Source: an uncultured Lentibacter sp.
Lineage (GTDB): Bacteria > Pseudomonadota > Alphaproteobacteria > Rhodobacterales > Rhodobacteraceae
DNA: 64,000 nucleotides
NCBI GenBank assembly: GCA_947497495.1
Contig: CANMGT010000003.1
Span: forward strand, 248,001 to 312,000
Reading direction: 5' to 3'
The notes beneath the pieces were generated by a model that did not search any database, was not told where the DNA came from, and worked only from the letters and a program-made list of their open reading frames with translations. Positions 33,186 through 41,892 of this stretch are shown one piece after another. The position numbers and the translations under genes are program-made. The first letter of the stretch is position 1. The number at the start of each line of letters is the position of its first letter.

Positions 33186-34430
33186 TCACTGGGCGACGCC
33201 TGCGCGTTTGGCGCCTTCGCGCACCACTGCGAGGGCGTCGGGCCTGTCGGCAAAGCGGGTTTGCGCTTCGTTCCAGATGGCTTGAGCGCGGTCTGTTTCG
33301 CCCAAGATACCGTAAGCGCCGATGAGGCGTGACCACTCTTCGGGCGTGCCGCCTTCGGTGGCGAGGCGATCAGACAGGCGCGAGACCATGCCGCGGATCA
33401 TATCCTGACGCTCTTCGGCAGACATTTCGGCGGCGTTCTCGACGTCGTCTGCAGTGGGGCCTGAAAGCATCGGCGCGTCGCTGCGCGCTTCAGGCTGGGT
33501 GTATTCGCGGCCCGCGAGCCAGGCGATGTCGTCAATGCCCTGACGGATCGGCGCGATCCACGGCGCGGCTTCCGGCCCTTCGGTGAGCAGCTTTGACCAG
33601 AGCTGGAATGTCTTGTCGGGCCTGTCGTTCTGCACCCACATCTGGCCGAGGAAATAGCGCGCGACAGGGTGGTTTGGCGTGTCTTTGAGGGCGTCGCGCA
33701 GGGCGGTTTCGGCCTCGGGCGAGACATAGCCCTGAGCGTCGGAAATATACATCTGCGCCAGTGTCAGATAATCCGAGGCGTTCGCCGCGTCGCCCTTGAT
33801 CCGGATCACAGCCTTCTGGGCCTCTTGAGCCGCCGCGTAGTTGCCAAGGCGCGCTTCGCTGGTGGCCAGAAACTGCTGGCCTTGCAGCTCGTCTGGGTTA
33901 TCGGCGACGGCTTCGCGCAGCTTGGTGATCAGGTCGGTGTAGGACTGGTCGATCTGCGGGGCGGGCCGTGCGGGCAGTTTGGCAACAAAGTCGGCCTGCG
34001 TGGCGCGGGCTTTGTAAAGCTCGGTGGCATTTGCGAGGCGAGCCTTGTGCGGCAAGTCTTGCTCGCCGGGGTTGCCGATGGTGTTGTAGAGCGCCAAGGC
34101 GCCTCCGATCAGAACCAGCGCGCTGCCAAAAGCGGCGAAGTTTGTCAGCCCCGTGGGTTGATCGCCTGATTGCGCGGCCTTGGAGAGCTGCGCATCAGCC
34201 GCGATCACACGGCGGCCCACTTCGGCGCGGATGCGCTCGGCATCTTCTGCGCCGAGCACACCGCGGGCCACGTCGCGCTCGACGTCCTTGAGTTGGTCGC
34301 GGTAGACCCGCAAATCGTATTCGGCGGGGTGTTCACTGTCGGCACGATTGCGAAACAGGGCCATCGCCAAGAGCGTGGCCACAAGAACGGCGAGGACGGA
34401 GGTTATGATCCAGAATAGCATATGCTCCAT
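33186..34430 (-). CDS. ccmI: Cytochrome c biogenesis protein CcmI
   Basis: This 414-residue protein has two N-terminal membrane helices (FWIITSVLAVLVATLLAMAL at 6-25 and a second near 97-116). Between them lies the conserved EYDLRVYRDQLKDVERDVARGVL segment. A periplasmic TPR-rich part follows (about 150-400, including NHPVARYFLGQMWVQNDRPDKTFQLW). CcmI delivers apocytochrome c to the CcmFH ligation complex. Other ccm genes are not in the window. It is the first gene of a minus-strand set with ruvX and is divergent from soxB. Confidence 0.93.
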   Translation of the reverse strand: MEHMLFWIITSVLAVLVATLLAMALFRNRADSEHPAEYDLRVYRDQLKDVERDVARGVLGAEDAERIRAEVGRRVIAADAQLSKAAQSGDQPTGLTNFAAFGSALVLIGGALALYNTIGNPGEQDLPHKARLANATELYKARATQADFVAKLPARPAPQIDQSYTDLITKLREAVADNPDELQGQQFLATSEARLGNYAAAQEAQKAVIRIKGDAANASDYLTLAQMYISDAQGYVSPEAETALRDALKDTPNHPVARYFLGQMWVQNDRPDKTFQLWSKLLTEGPEAAPWIAPIRQGIDDIAWLAGREYTQPEARSDAPMLSGPTADDVENAAEMSAEERQDMIRGMVSRLSDRLATEGGTPEEWSRLIGAYGILGETDRAQAIWNEAQTRFADRPDALAVVREGAKRAGVAQ

Positions 34431-34495
34431 TTAGTGTGCAGACAGCTTTCGCGAAAGAGCAAAACGCACAGAATCCGTAGGGGGCGCGCCAATGT

Positions 34496-34515
34496 CGCAA
34501 TTGTGAGCGATTGCG
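34496..34515. promoter_or_regulatory. Inverted repeat in the ccmI-soxB divergent region
   Basis: CGCAAT at 34496-34501 and ATTGCG at 34510-34515 form a 6-bp dyad with an eight-base spacer, 80 bp before the soxB start. A second palindrome, CTTTCGCGAAAG, lies at 34446-34457 near ccmI. Either may be an operator; the arms are short. Confidence 0.3.
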
Positions 34516-34594
34516 GCGGTTTGAAACGGGGCGTAAAACGGGCGGTAAGGCACTAAGCTTTAAGACATGTCAGCAGATCGGATTCTATAACGCC

Positions 34595-35842
34595 ATGAGA
34601 CGCTATTCAGCCTTTGCCGTGGCCCGCGAGGCCGCACGCTTCCACACCGGTTGGGAGCGCGCCTGGCGCTCTCCAGCACCCAAGAAGAAATATGATGTTA
34701 TCATTGTTGGCGCAGGCGGGCACGGCTTGGCCACGGCCTACTACCTTGGCAAGAACTTCGGCATCACCAATGTGGCGATTCTGGAAAAGGGCTGGCTGGG
34801 TGGCGGCAACACGGGGCGCAACACGACGATCATTCGCAGCAACTACCTGCAAGACCCGTCAGCGGCTTTGTATGAGAAAGCGCGCTCGCTTTACGAGACT
34901 TTGTCTCAGGAGCTGAACTACAACGTCATGTTCTCTCCGCGCGGCGTGATCATGCTGGCGCAGACCGAGCATGAGGTGCGCGGCTACAAGCGCACAGCAC
35001 ATGCCAATATGCTACAAGGGGTGCCGACGGAGTTTATCGGCCCTGAGCGCGTCAAAGAGCTGGTGCCGATCATCAACCTGAATGGCCCACGTTACCCTGT
35101 GCTGGGCGGCCTCTGGCAAGCGCGCGGCGGCACGGGCCGTCACGATGCTGTGGCTTGGGGCTACGCGCGGGCCTGCTCGGATATGGGGATGGATATCATC
35201 CAGCAGTGCGAGGTGACGGGCGTGCGCTCTGAAGGCGGCAAGGTTGTTGGCGTTGACACGAGCAAAGGCGCGATTGACTGTAACAAGCTTGGGTTGGTTG
35301 TCGCTGGCAACTCCGGCGCGCTGGCCAATATGGCGGGCTTCAGGCTTCCGATGGAAAGCGTGGCGTTGCAGGCGCTTGTGAGCGAGCCGATCAAGCCTTG
35401 TATGGACGTGGTTGTCATGGCCAACACGGTGCACGGCTATATGAGCCAGTCCGACAAGGGCGAGATGGTGATCGGCGGCGGCACCGACGGGTTTAACAAC
35501 TACACCCAACGCGGCAGCTTCCACCACGTGGAAGAAACTGTAAGAGCGCTGGTTGAGACTTTCCCGATGGTCAGCCGCCTCAAGATGCTGCGCCAATGGG
35601 GCGGGATCGTTGACGTGACGGGCGACCGCTCGCCCGTGATCGGCAAAACGCCACTGGGCAACTGCTTTATCAACGCAGGCTGGGGCACGGGCGGCTTCAA
35701 GGCCATACCGGGCGGCGGCTGGGCGACGGCTGAGCTTATTGCAAAAGGCGAGCCGGGGCCGCTGTCAGCCGAGTTCGGCATGGAACGCTTCATCGAGGGC
35801 CGCTTCATCGACGAGAGCGTGGCTGCGGGGGTGGCGCACTGA
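34595..35842 (+). CDS. soxB: Sarcosine oxidase beta subunit
   Basis: The 415-residue flavoprotein starts MRRYSAFAVAREAARFHTGW, typical for SoxB of the heterotetrameric enzyme. The FAD Rossmann motif is YDVIIVGAGGHGLATAYYLG (about 33-52). GRHDAVAWGYAR places His183 where SoxB carries covalent FMN. The C-terminal RSPVIGKTPLGNCFINAGWGTGGFKAIPGGG closes the FAD site. It oxidises sarcosine, with SoxA transferring the carbon to tetrahydrofolate. It is the first gene of soxBDAG. There is no strong ribosome binding site before the ATG. Confidence 0.97.
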   Translation: MRRYSAFAVAREAARFHTGWERAWRSPAPKKKYDVIIVGAGGHGLATAYYLGKNFGITNVAILEKGWLGGGNTGRNTTIIRSNYLQDPSAALYEKARSLYETLSQELNYNVMFSPRGVIMLAQTEHEVRGYKRTAHANMLQGVPTEFIGPERVKELVPIINLNGPRYPVLGGLWQARGGTGRHDAVAWGYARACSDMGMDIIQQCEVTGVRSEGGKVVGVDTSKGAIDCNKLGLVVAGNSGALANMAGFRLPMESVALQALVSEPIKPCMDVVVMANTVHGYMSQSDKGEMVIGGGTDGFNNYTQRGSFHHVEETVRALVETFPMVSRLKMLRQWGGIVDVTGDRSPVIGKTPLGNCFINAGWGTGGFKAIPGGGWATAELIAKGEPGPLSAEFGMERFIEGRFIDESVAAGVAH

Positions 35843-35861
35843 TGGCGCGTCCGGGGGCTGG

Positions 35862-35905
35862 AAATTTCTTCCAAGAAATTTGGCAAGAAAATTCGAATTT
35901 TCTTG
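35862..35905. repeat. Double-palindrome intergenic repeat, copy 2
   Basis: AAATTTCTT-CC-AAGAAATTT (35862-35881), then GG and the 22-nt palindrome with half-site CAAGAAAATTC (35884-35905). It lies in the 91-bp gap between soxB and soxD. The 22-mer is identical to copy 1 at 16306-16327; the companion hairpin differs in bases but keeps perfect pairing. Confidence 0.85.
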
Positions 35906-35933
35906 GGTGCAAGACAATGAACGGAGTAGCGAC

Positions 35934-36263
35934 ATGCTGATCCTTGAATGCCCATACTGTGGGGTCAAAGGCGAAGAGACGGAGTTTCACGCGGGGGGCG
36001 AGGCGCATCTTAAGCGGTTCGGGCCGGGCTCGTCGGATGAAGACTTCGAGACATATCTGTTCATGCGCGAGAACCCAAAGGGCGTGCACCTTGAGCGCTG
36101 GCGCCATGCGAACGGCTGCGGCAAGTGGTTTCACGCCGCGCGCTGCACGATGACACTGGAAGTGTTCGGCACCTATAGCGCCCAGACACTCGAGCCACCC
36201 AAAGACATCAAAGACGCCATCTCTGCCAAGCGGCCGGGATGGAGCTGGAGGAACTTCTCATGA
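35934..36263 (+). CDS. soxD: Sarcosine oxidase delta subunit
   Basis: A 109-residue zinc-binding subunit of sarcosine oxidase. It begins MLILECPYCGVKGEETEFHAG, giving CxxC and His ligands, and later has HANGCGKWFHAARCTMTLEV, the second part of the site. RNPKG-type residues (here MRENPKGVHLERWRH) are conserved. It helps assemble the tetramer. The last four bases overlap the soxA start (ATGA), which indicates coupled translation and one-to-one synthesis. Confidence 0.95.
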   Translation: MLILECPYCGVKGEETEFHAGGEAHLKRFGPGSSDEDFETYLFMRENPKGVHLERWRHANGCGKWFHAARCTMTLEVFGTYSAQTLEPPKDIKDAISAKRPGWSWRNFS

Positions 36264-39200
36264 GCACACGTCTGGCCAATGGCGGCGCGCGGATCGACCG
36301 CAGCAAGCCCGTAAATTTCTCGTTCAACGGCAAGAGCTTCAAGGGCTTTGAGGGCGACACGCTCGCCTCGGCGCTTCTGGCAAATGACCAGATGATGATG
36401 GGCCGTTCGTTCAAATACCACCGCCCGCGCGGGGTTGTCGCGAGCGGGGCCGAAGATCCGAACGCCTTGATGAACATGGGCGAGGGCGCCAAGTTCGAGC
36501 CCAATCAACGCGCCACCACGACCGAGCTGTTTGAGGGCCTCAAAGCGGGCTCCCAAAACCACTGGCCAAGCCTCGAGTTTGACGTGGGTGTTGTGAACAA
36601 CGCTATGGCACGCTTTTTGCCGGCGGGCTTTTACTACAAAACATTTCTCTTCCCGCGCTTCGCGTGGAAGCACGTTTACGAGCCGATTGTGCGCCAGTCT
36701 GCGGGCCTTGGCAAAGCGCCTGACAAAGAGACGCTTGACGCGGACACTTACGAGCACTTCTATTTCTTCGCTGATGTTGTTGTCATCGGCGGCGGCATTG
36801 CGGGCTTGCAGGCGGCGAAAACCGCAGCCCTGAGTGGCGCGAAAGTGTTGATCATGGAGCAAGACCCGACATGGGGCGGCCGCGCTGTCGTGGACGGCGG
36901 CGAGCTGGGCGGAATGCCCGCTGGCGACTATGTCAGCAAGCTCGTCGGCGAGCTTGAGGCGATGGACAATGTGACTCTGCGCAGCCGGATGATGGGCGCG
37001 GGCGTTTACGACCACGGCTATGTCATGGGCTACGAGCGCTTGCGGGATCATGCACCGGAAATGGCTGGCCCACGGCACCGCCTGTGGCGCATCCGCGCTG
37101 GCCAGATCATCACCGCAACAGGCGCGATCGAGCGGCCTCTCAGCTTTGCGGGCAACGATGTGCCGGGCGTTATGCTCGCCTCGGCGCTGCGCGACTATAT
37201 GGCAAGCTACGGCGTCAGCGTTGGCGACCGTGTGGTTGTTGTGACCAACAATGACGACGCCTATCGCACCGCGATGGCTGTCAAACAGGCGGGCCTTGAT
37301 GTGCCGGTGATTTTGGACGCGCGCGCTGGCGGCGGCGGAGCGATTGCTGGCGAGGCACGCGCCTTGGGCATCCGCGTTGAAAATGGCAAGGGCATTGCCA
37401 AAGTCATGGGCGGCAAGCGGGTGAAGTCTGTCAAGATCTGCGCGCAAGCGGGTGAGGGCGGCGTGCTGGAAGAGATCGCCTGCGACGCGGTGGCCATGTC
37501 TGGCGGCTTCTCGCCCGTCGTGCACCTGTGGAGCCATTGCGGCGGCAAGCTCTTGTGGGACGAGGAGCACGCAATGTTCCGCCCCGACGAGAGCCGCCCG
37601 CCTTTGGGCGCGACTGGCGAAGGCTTTGTTGTGGCTGCGGGTGCTGCGAACGGCGTGATGGACATGGGCGTTGGCCTTGCCGACGGTGACCACGCAGGGC
37701 GTGTGGCTGTCGAGGCTTTGGGCCTGAAAGCGGCAGACGTAAATCTGCCGGAGTTTACGCAGGCCGCCGAGGCCCCCTTGGAACCAGTCTGGATGATGCC
37801 GCAGGGCGCGGGGCCAAAATTGCGCATGAAAGCATGGCTCGACTACCAGAACGACGTGAAAGTCTCTGACGTGCAACTCGCGGCGCGCGAGGGCTACGAG
37901 AGCGTAGAACACACCAAGCGCTATACCACTTTGGGCATGGCGACGGATCAGGGAAAGCTGAGTAATATTAACGGCTTAGCGGTTCTTTCTGAATCGCTAG
38001 GTCAAGCTATTCCTGACACGGGCACAACCACGTTCCGCCCGCCTTACACGCCGATCAGCATGGGCTCGATCGCGGGCGAAGCGCGCGGCGAGGTGTTCCA
38101 GCCGCTGCGCCGCACGCCGATGCACGCGTGGCACGAAGCCAACGGTGCGCATTGGGAGCCTGTGGGCCATTGGCGCCGTGCTTACACCTACTTGAAGGGC
38201 GGCGAGAGCGTGCATGACGCTGTCAACCGCGAGATTCTGGCAACGCGCGAGAGCCTTGGCCTGCTGGACGCCAGCACGCTTGGCAAGCTGATCGTCAAGG
38301 GGCCGGACGCGGGCAAGTTCCTCGACATGTTGTACACCAACATGATGAGCAGCCTGAAGCCGGGCAAGTGCCGCTATGGTTTGATGTGCTCGGAGAACGG
38401 CTTTCTCTCTGACGACGGCGTTGTTGTGCGCCTCGATGAGGAAACATTCCTCTGCCACACCACAACGGGCGGCGCCGAGCGTATCCATGGCCACATGGAA
38501 GAATGGCTGCAAACCGAGTGGTGGGACTGGAAAGTCTACGTCACCAACGTGACAGAGCAATGGGCGCAGATCGGCGTTGTCGGGCCAAACTCGCGCAAGG
38601 TGCTTGAAAAGCTAGGCGGCACGGATGTCAGCCCCGAAGCGCTGGCGTTCATGGAATACAAGCAAGGCAAGCTTGGCGCGTTTGATGCGCGCATCTTCCG
38701 GATCTCCTTTGCCGGTGAGCTGAGCTACGAGATCGCCGTGCCTGCAAGCCAGGGCCAAGCGCTTTGGGATGCACTCATGGAGGCGGGCGAAGAGTTTAAC
38801 GCAACCCCCTATGGCACCGAGGCGATGCACGTGATGCGCGCCGAGAAGGGCTTTATCATGATCGGCGACGAGACAGACGGGACGATCATTCCGCAGGATC
38901 TGGGCCTCAACTGGGCGATTTCCAAGAAGAAGGAAGACTTCATCGGAAAACGCGCACAGGAGCGCACATTCATGACCAGCCCTGACCGCTGGCAGCTTGT
39001 CGGCTTGGAGACGACCGACCGCAGCGTCATCCCCGATGGGGCCTACTGCGTGGCCGAGGGCGAAAACGCCAATGGCCAGCGCAATGTGCAGGGGCGCGTA
39101 ACCTCGACCTATTACTCGCCGACACTGGGCCGCGGCATCGCTATGGGCTTGCTGCATGACGGGCCAAACCGCATGGGCGAGATCGTTGATTTCCCCGGCA

Positions 39201-39277
39201 CCGACGGGAAGATCTATCAGGCGAAAGTTGTCAGCCCTGTGTTTTATGACCCTGAAGGGGAGAAGCAAAATGTCTGA
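36260..39277 (+). CDS. soxA: Sarcosine oxidase alpha subunit
   Basis: The 1005-residue protein has the three-part SoxA layout. An N-terminal 2Fe-2S-like fold lacks cluster cysteines (1-150, VNFSFNGKSFKGFEGDTLAS). An NAD-binding flavoprotein-like middle follows (ADVVVIGGGIAGLQAAKTAA near 180). The C-terminal GCV_T aminomethyltransferase fold (about 610-1000) has HVMRAEKGFIMIGDETDGT, which binds tetrahydrofolate. It accepts the methyl carbon of sarcosine to form methylene-THF and glycine. I start at MSTRLANGG, coupled to soxD. The stop lies eight bases inside soxG. Confidence 0.97.
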   Translation: MSTRLANGGARIDRSKPVNFSFNGKSFKGFEGDTLASALLANDQMMMGRSFKYHRPRGVVASGAEDPNALMNMGEGAKFEPNQRATTTELFEGLKAGSQNHWPSLEFDVGVVNNAMARFLPAGFYYKTFLFPRFAWKHVYEPIVRQSAGLGKAPDKETLDADTYEHFYFFADVVVIGGGIAGLQAAKTAALSGAKVLIMEQDPTWGGRAVVDGGELGGMPAGDYVSKLVGELEAMDNVTLRSRMMGAGVYDHGYVMGYERLRDHAPEMAGPRHRLWRIRAGQIITATGAIERPLSFAGNDVPGVMLASALRDYMASYGVSVGDRVVVVTNNDDAYRTAMAVKQAGLDVPVILDARAGGGGAIAGEARALGIRVENGKGIAKVMGGKRVKSVKICAQAGEGGVLEEIACDAVAMSGGFSPVVHLWSHCGGKLLWDEEHAMFRPDESRPPLGATGEGFVVAAGAANGVMDMGVGLADGDHAGRVAVEALGLKAADVNLPEFTQAAEAPLEPVWMMPQGAGPKLRMKAWLDYQNDVKVSDVQLAAREGYESVEHTKRYTTLGMATDQGKLSNINGLAVLSESLGQAIPDTGTTTFRPPYTPISMGSIAGEARGEVFQPLRRTPMHAWHEANGAHWEPVGHWRRAYTYLKGGESVHDAVNREILATRESLGLLDASTLGKLIVKGPDAGKFLDMLYTNMMSSLKPGKCRYGLMCSENGFLSDDGVVVRLDEETFLCHTTTGGAERIHGHMEEWLQTEWWDWKVYVTNVTEQWAQIGVVGPNSRKVLEKLGGTDVSPEALAFMEYKQGKLGAFDARIFRISFAGELSYEIAVPASQGQALWDALMEAGEEFNATPYGTEAMHVMRAEKGFIMIGDETDGTIIPQDLGLNWAISKKKEDFIGKRAQERTFMTSPDRWQLVGLETTDRSVIPDGAYCVAEGENANGQRNVQGRVTSTYYSPTLGRGIAMGLLHDGPNRMGEIVDFPGTDGKIYQAKVVSPVFYDPEGEKQNV

Positions 39278-39842
39278 ACTGGTAAGCGCACTTCCAGGGG
39301 CGGTGTTTGACGGCATCGCACGCATTGAAGAAGCCGGATTGCGCGGCATGATCAGCTTTCGCGGCGATCTGAGCGCAACCAAAGTCAAAAACGCCGTAAC
39401 AGGTGTGACGGGCGTTGACATGCCCGCTCTGCGCGGCTGCAACGTCGTCGGCGAGAGTAGTTCAAGCAGCGGTTTGGCGTGGATGAGCCCTGACGAGCTT
39501 CTGGTTATGGTGCCCCATAGCGAGGTGGAAACGGTGCTTGAAACCATGGCGAAAGGCTTGAAAAAACAGCACTATATGGCTGAAAACGTCTCTGACGCAC
39601 GGGCTGTTTTTACCGTGACAGGCCCCCATGCGCGCGAGGTGATCGCCAAACTAGCGCCGGTTGATATGAGCGGTTTTGCCATCGGCGAAATCCGCCGCAC
39701 ACGGCTGGCGCAGGTGGCTGCGGCCTTCTGGATGCATGCGGATGATGCCTTCACCGTGGTCTGCTTCCGCTCCTCGGCCGACTATATGTTCGGCGTGCTT
39801 TCCGTGGCCGCCCAAGAGGGCAGCGAAGTGGGTGTCTACTGA
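39270..39842 (+). CDS. soxG: Sarcosine oxidase gamma subunit
   Basis: This 190-residue subunit completes the tetramer. It begins MSELVSALPGAVFDG and has LAWMSPDELLVMVPHSEVE near 68 and DARAVFTVTGPHAREVIAKL near 108, which match the SoxG/GCV_T-related fold. The CDS overlaps soxA by eight bases and starts after GGGGAGAAG. No glyA, folD, purU or formyl-THF genes follow; the next gene is an unrelated minus-strand SEC-C gene. The one-carbon branch is therefore encoded elsewhere. Confidence 0.93.
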   Translation: MSELVSALPGAVFDGIARIEEAGLRGMISFRGDLSATKVKNAVTGVTGVDMPALRGCNVVGESSSSSGLAWMSPDELLVMVPHSEVETVLETMAKGLKKQHYMAENVSDARAVFTVTGPHAREVIAKLAPVDMSGFAIGEIRRTRLAQVAAAFWMHADDAFTVVCFRSSADYMFGVLSVAAQEGSEVGVY

Positions 39843-40006
39843 GCGGTCAGGCGAGGTGATCGCGGAGATTACAGCGAAGGGCGGGTCTGAGCCCTGAGTG
39901 ACCGAATGCTGAGGCAGTCGTGAACGGCAGCATTGCGCAGAGAGTGGGCTTTGCAAAGTCAATCAAACGGCCCACTACGGCATGCAGTTTTATACTTTGA
40001 AGATGC

Positions 40007-40804
40007 CTAACTAGAAACAAATCTAGCGTTTTTTATTCTTACTTCCCGGTTGGAGTGATCAACTTCGAATGACACTTCGAGTTGTTCCGCCCAATCTTCG
40101 ATGTTGATGTGAACGCTGGTGACGGACAGCGTTTTCGACCGCCGCTCGTATGCAGACTGGGTTGCTACAGAACACTTGTATGAGCCTAACCTCCGGAACA
40201 GGCCAGTTCCTGTCGATGCTAGGCAAATATGAGGCCTGTCTTTCTGCCCATTTGCGCCAACTGCTTCGATTCTTCCAGATTCTCCAAAAAAGATATGGCA
40301 CACGTCCGCGTCAATGTTTCGTTGGGTTTGAGTTTTAATTGATGCGAATATGCCGTTGCGGCTTTTGATGCTGATTTTCTTTGCGCCATTGATCCGAACG
40401 TCAAAGTAACCTGATTGGTTGGTGACTTTGGCATCGCCGATGGTATTGATCAGACCAGGTTTTTCGGTTTGAACTGGCACCTCAAAAATAGCTACACTCG
40501 GGCCATCACCACCCACACTAAGTTCTATTTCATCTTCAAAAACCTTATGCACGCCGAGTTCATTTGTAATTGTTGCACGAGATAAAGTCATTGACGACGG
40601 TGTCCCACCTTCGCTCCTGATTTCCGCACGAAAGGGGAGTTTTCCCTGTGCAATCATCTCACCAACCTGTCTGAACGCCGCTTCGTCATCGCGGCGTTTT
40701 TTTTCCAAAAGGCCGCTGTGCTCCTCGGTCCTAAGATAGCCACATTTCTTATATTTTTTCCCGCTCCCACATGTGCATTCTTCATTGCGGCCGTTCTTAC
40801 TCAT
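40007..40804 (-). CDS. SEC-C motif protein in a low-GC patch
   Basis: The 265-residue protein has an N-terminal SEC-C zinc motif, NEECTCGSGKKYKKCG (C10, C12, C21); the usual fourth ligand C/H is Gly-Tyr here. The remainder is a beta-rich stretch with no family I recognise, including FEDEIELSVGGDGPSVAIFEV and a C-terminal VHINIEDWAEQLEVSF. Its codon use is clearly more AT-rich than the genes on either side, which suggests recent transfer. It is isolated between soxG and the PuuD-like gene. I chose the start MSKNGRN for the position of the motif. SEC-C tails occur in defence and stress proteins, but no partner is visible. Confidence 0.75.
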   Translation of the reverse strand: MSKNGRNEECTCGSGKKYKKCGYLRTEEHSGLLEKKRRDDEAAFRQVGEMIAQGKLPFRAEIRSEGGTPSSMTLSRATITNELGVHKVFEDEIELSVGGDGPSVAIFEVPVQTEKPGLINTIGDAKVTNQSGYFDVRINGAKKISIKSRNGIFASIKTQTQRNIDADVCHIFFGESGRIEAVGANGQKDRPHICLASTGTGLFRRLGSYKCSVATQSAYERRSKTLSVTSVHINIEDWAEQLEVSFEVDHSNREVRIKNARFVSS

Positions 40805-41100
40805 TCTTCCCACCTTCACGTTGACCAGCACTTAGGAGGGCCAGTACGTAGACTTACCATTACGTGAGCTTCCTTCCCTAAATATTTCTCGCTACTGCTC
40901 TGCAAAGAAATGTTTGTGGAAGGTTTGCATTCATAGCTGAGCCCAAAATCCACCAACTGTGACAGACAAACATGTCCGCTTCGGGCTGGTAGCGAACTTT
41001 GGTGGAGAAAGCGGGTGCTTATGGCTGGATTTCAGGCAAAGATGCAGCGCCTAGTCATGATAGGCTTTTCATAACGCCCTGTCCGTATTATCTAGGCTTT
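40805..41100. other. Intergenic region, no gene seen
   Basis: These 296 bases lie between the divergent SEC-C and PuuD-like genes and are partly AT-rich. An in-frame extension of the PuuD-like frame back to about 40999 exists but does not look like family sequence. No hairpin or clear promoter stands out. Confidence 0.6.
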
Positions 41101-41892
41101 ATGCAACAGGACAAAACTTTCAAGCGCCCCGTCGTGGGCATTATCAGCAACCAGCATCTGATAAACGAGCAGTATCTCACCCATGCGGGCGGGGCGATGA
41201 ACAGCGAGGCGATCGCCTGTGTGTCGGGCTGTATGCCGCTGCTCATTCCGACAGATCCGCGCTATGTGAGCGTTGAGGAGCTGATGCAGACCTGTGACGG
41301 CTTTCTCTTCACAGGCGGGCGGCCCAATGTGCACCCCGAGGAATATGGCGAGGCCGAGACGCCTGCGCACGGCGACTTTGACCGCGCCCGCGATGCGATT
41401 GCACTGCCGTTGATCCGCGCCTGTGTTGAGGCTGGCCAGCCTGTGCTGGGCATTTGCCGCGGCTTTCAGGAGGTGGCGGTTGCCTTTGGCTCGACGCTGC
41501 ACCCCGAAATCCGCGATCTGGAAGGCCGTGACAACCACCGTATGCCGCCCGATGGCACGCTCGAAGAGAAGTTCGAGCTGCGCCACAGCGTCGCCTTTAC
41601 CAAGGGTGGTGTCTTCAGCAAGCTGATGGGCGCTGACGAGGTGATGACCAACACGCTGCACGGGCAGGGCATTTGCCATGCGGGCGCGCGGGTTGTGATC
41701 GACGGCTATGCGCCTGACGGCACGCCCGAGGCGATCTATATCAAAGATGCGCCGGGCTTCACGCTGTCGGTGCAGTGGCACCCAGAGTGGAACGCCGCAA
41801 ACGACCCTGTCTCAAGGCCGTTGTTTGAAGCTTTCGGCGAGGCGGTGCGCGCATGGAGTGCCAAACGGCAAACTGAGGCGGCGGCAGTTTAG
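41101..41892 (+). CDS. Peptidase C26 / gamma-glutamyl-gamma-aminobutyrate hydrolase-like protein
   Basis: The 263-residue protein is a class I GATase-fold hydrolase of the PuuD group. [24 protein letters not shown] near 138 gives the catalytic Cys, and [11 protein letters not shown] near 225 gives the His-Glu pair. [17 protein letters not shown] near 75 is the substrate-loop signature. PuuD cleaves gamma-glutamyl-GABA in putrescine breakdown; relatives act on other gamma-glutamyl amides. No puuA/B/C genes are near, though a GS-like ligase is at 1.7 kb. Its stop overlaps the stop of the convergent Hint protein gene. Confidence 0.9.
   Translation: MQQDKTFKRPVVGIISNQHLINEQYLTHAGGAMNSEAIACVSGCMPLLIPTDPRYVSVEELMQTCDGFLFTGGRPNVHPEEYGEAETPAHGDFDRARDAIALPLIRACVEAGQPVLGICRGFQEVAVAFGSTLHPEIRDLEGRDNHRMPPDGTLEEKFELRHSVAFTKGGVFSKLMGADEVMTNTLHGQGICHAGARVVIDGYAPDGTPEAIYIKDAPGFTLSVQWHPEWNAANDPVSRPLFEAFGEAVRAWSAKRQTEAAAV

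Noticed and set aside
36173..37912. A 579-codon minus-strand open frame
   Set aside because: It is antisense to soxA (and the soxD tail). The composition is typical of a shadow frame and no family is recognisable.
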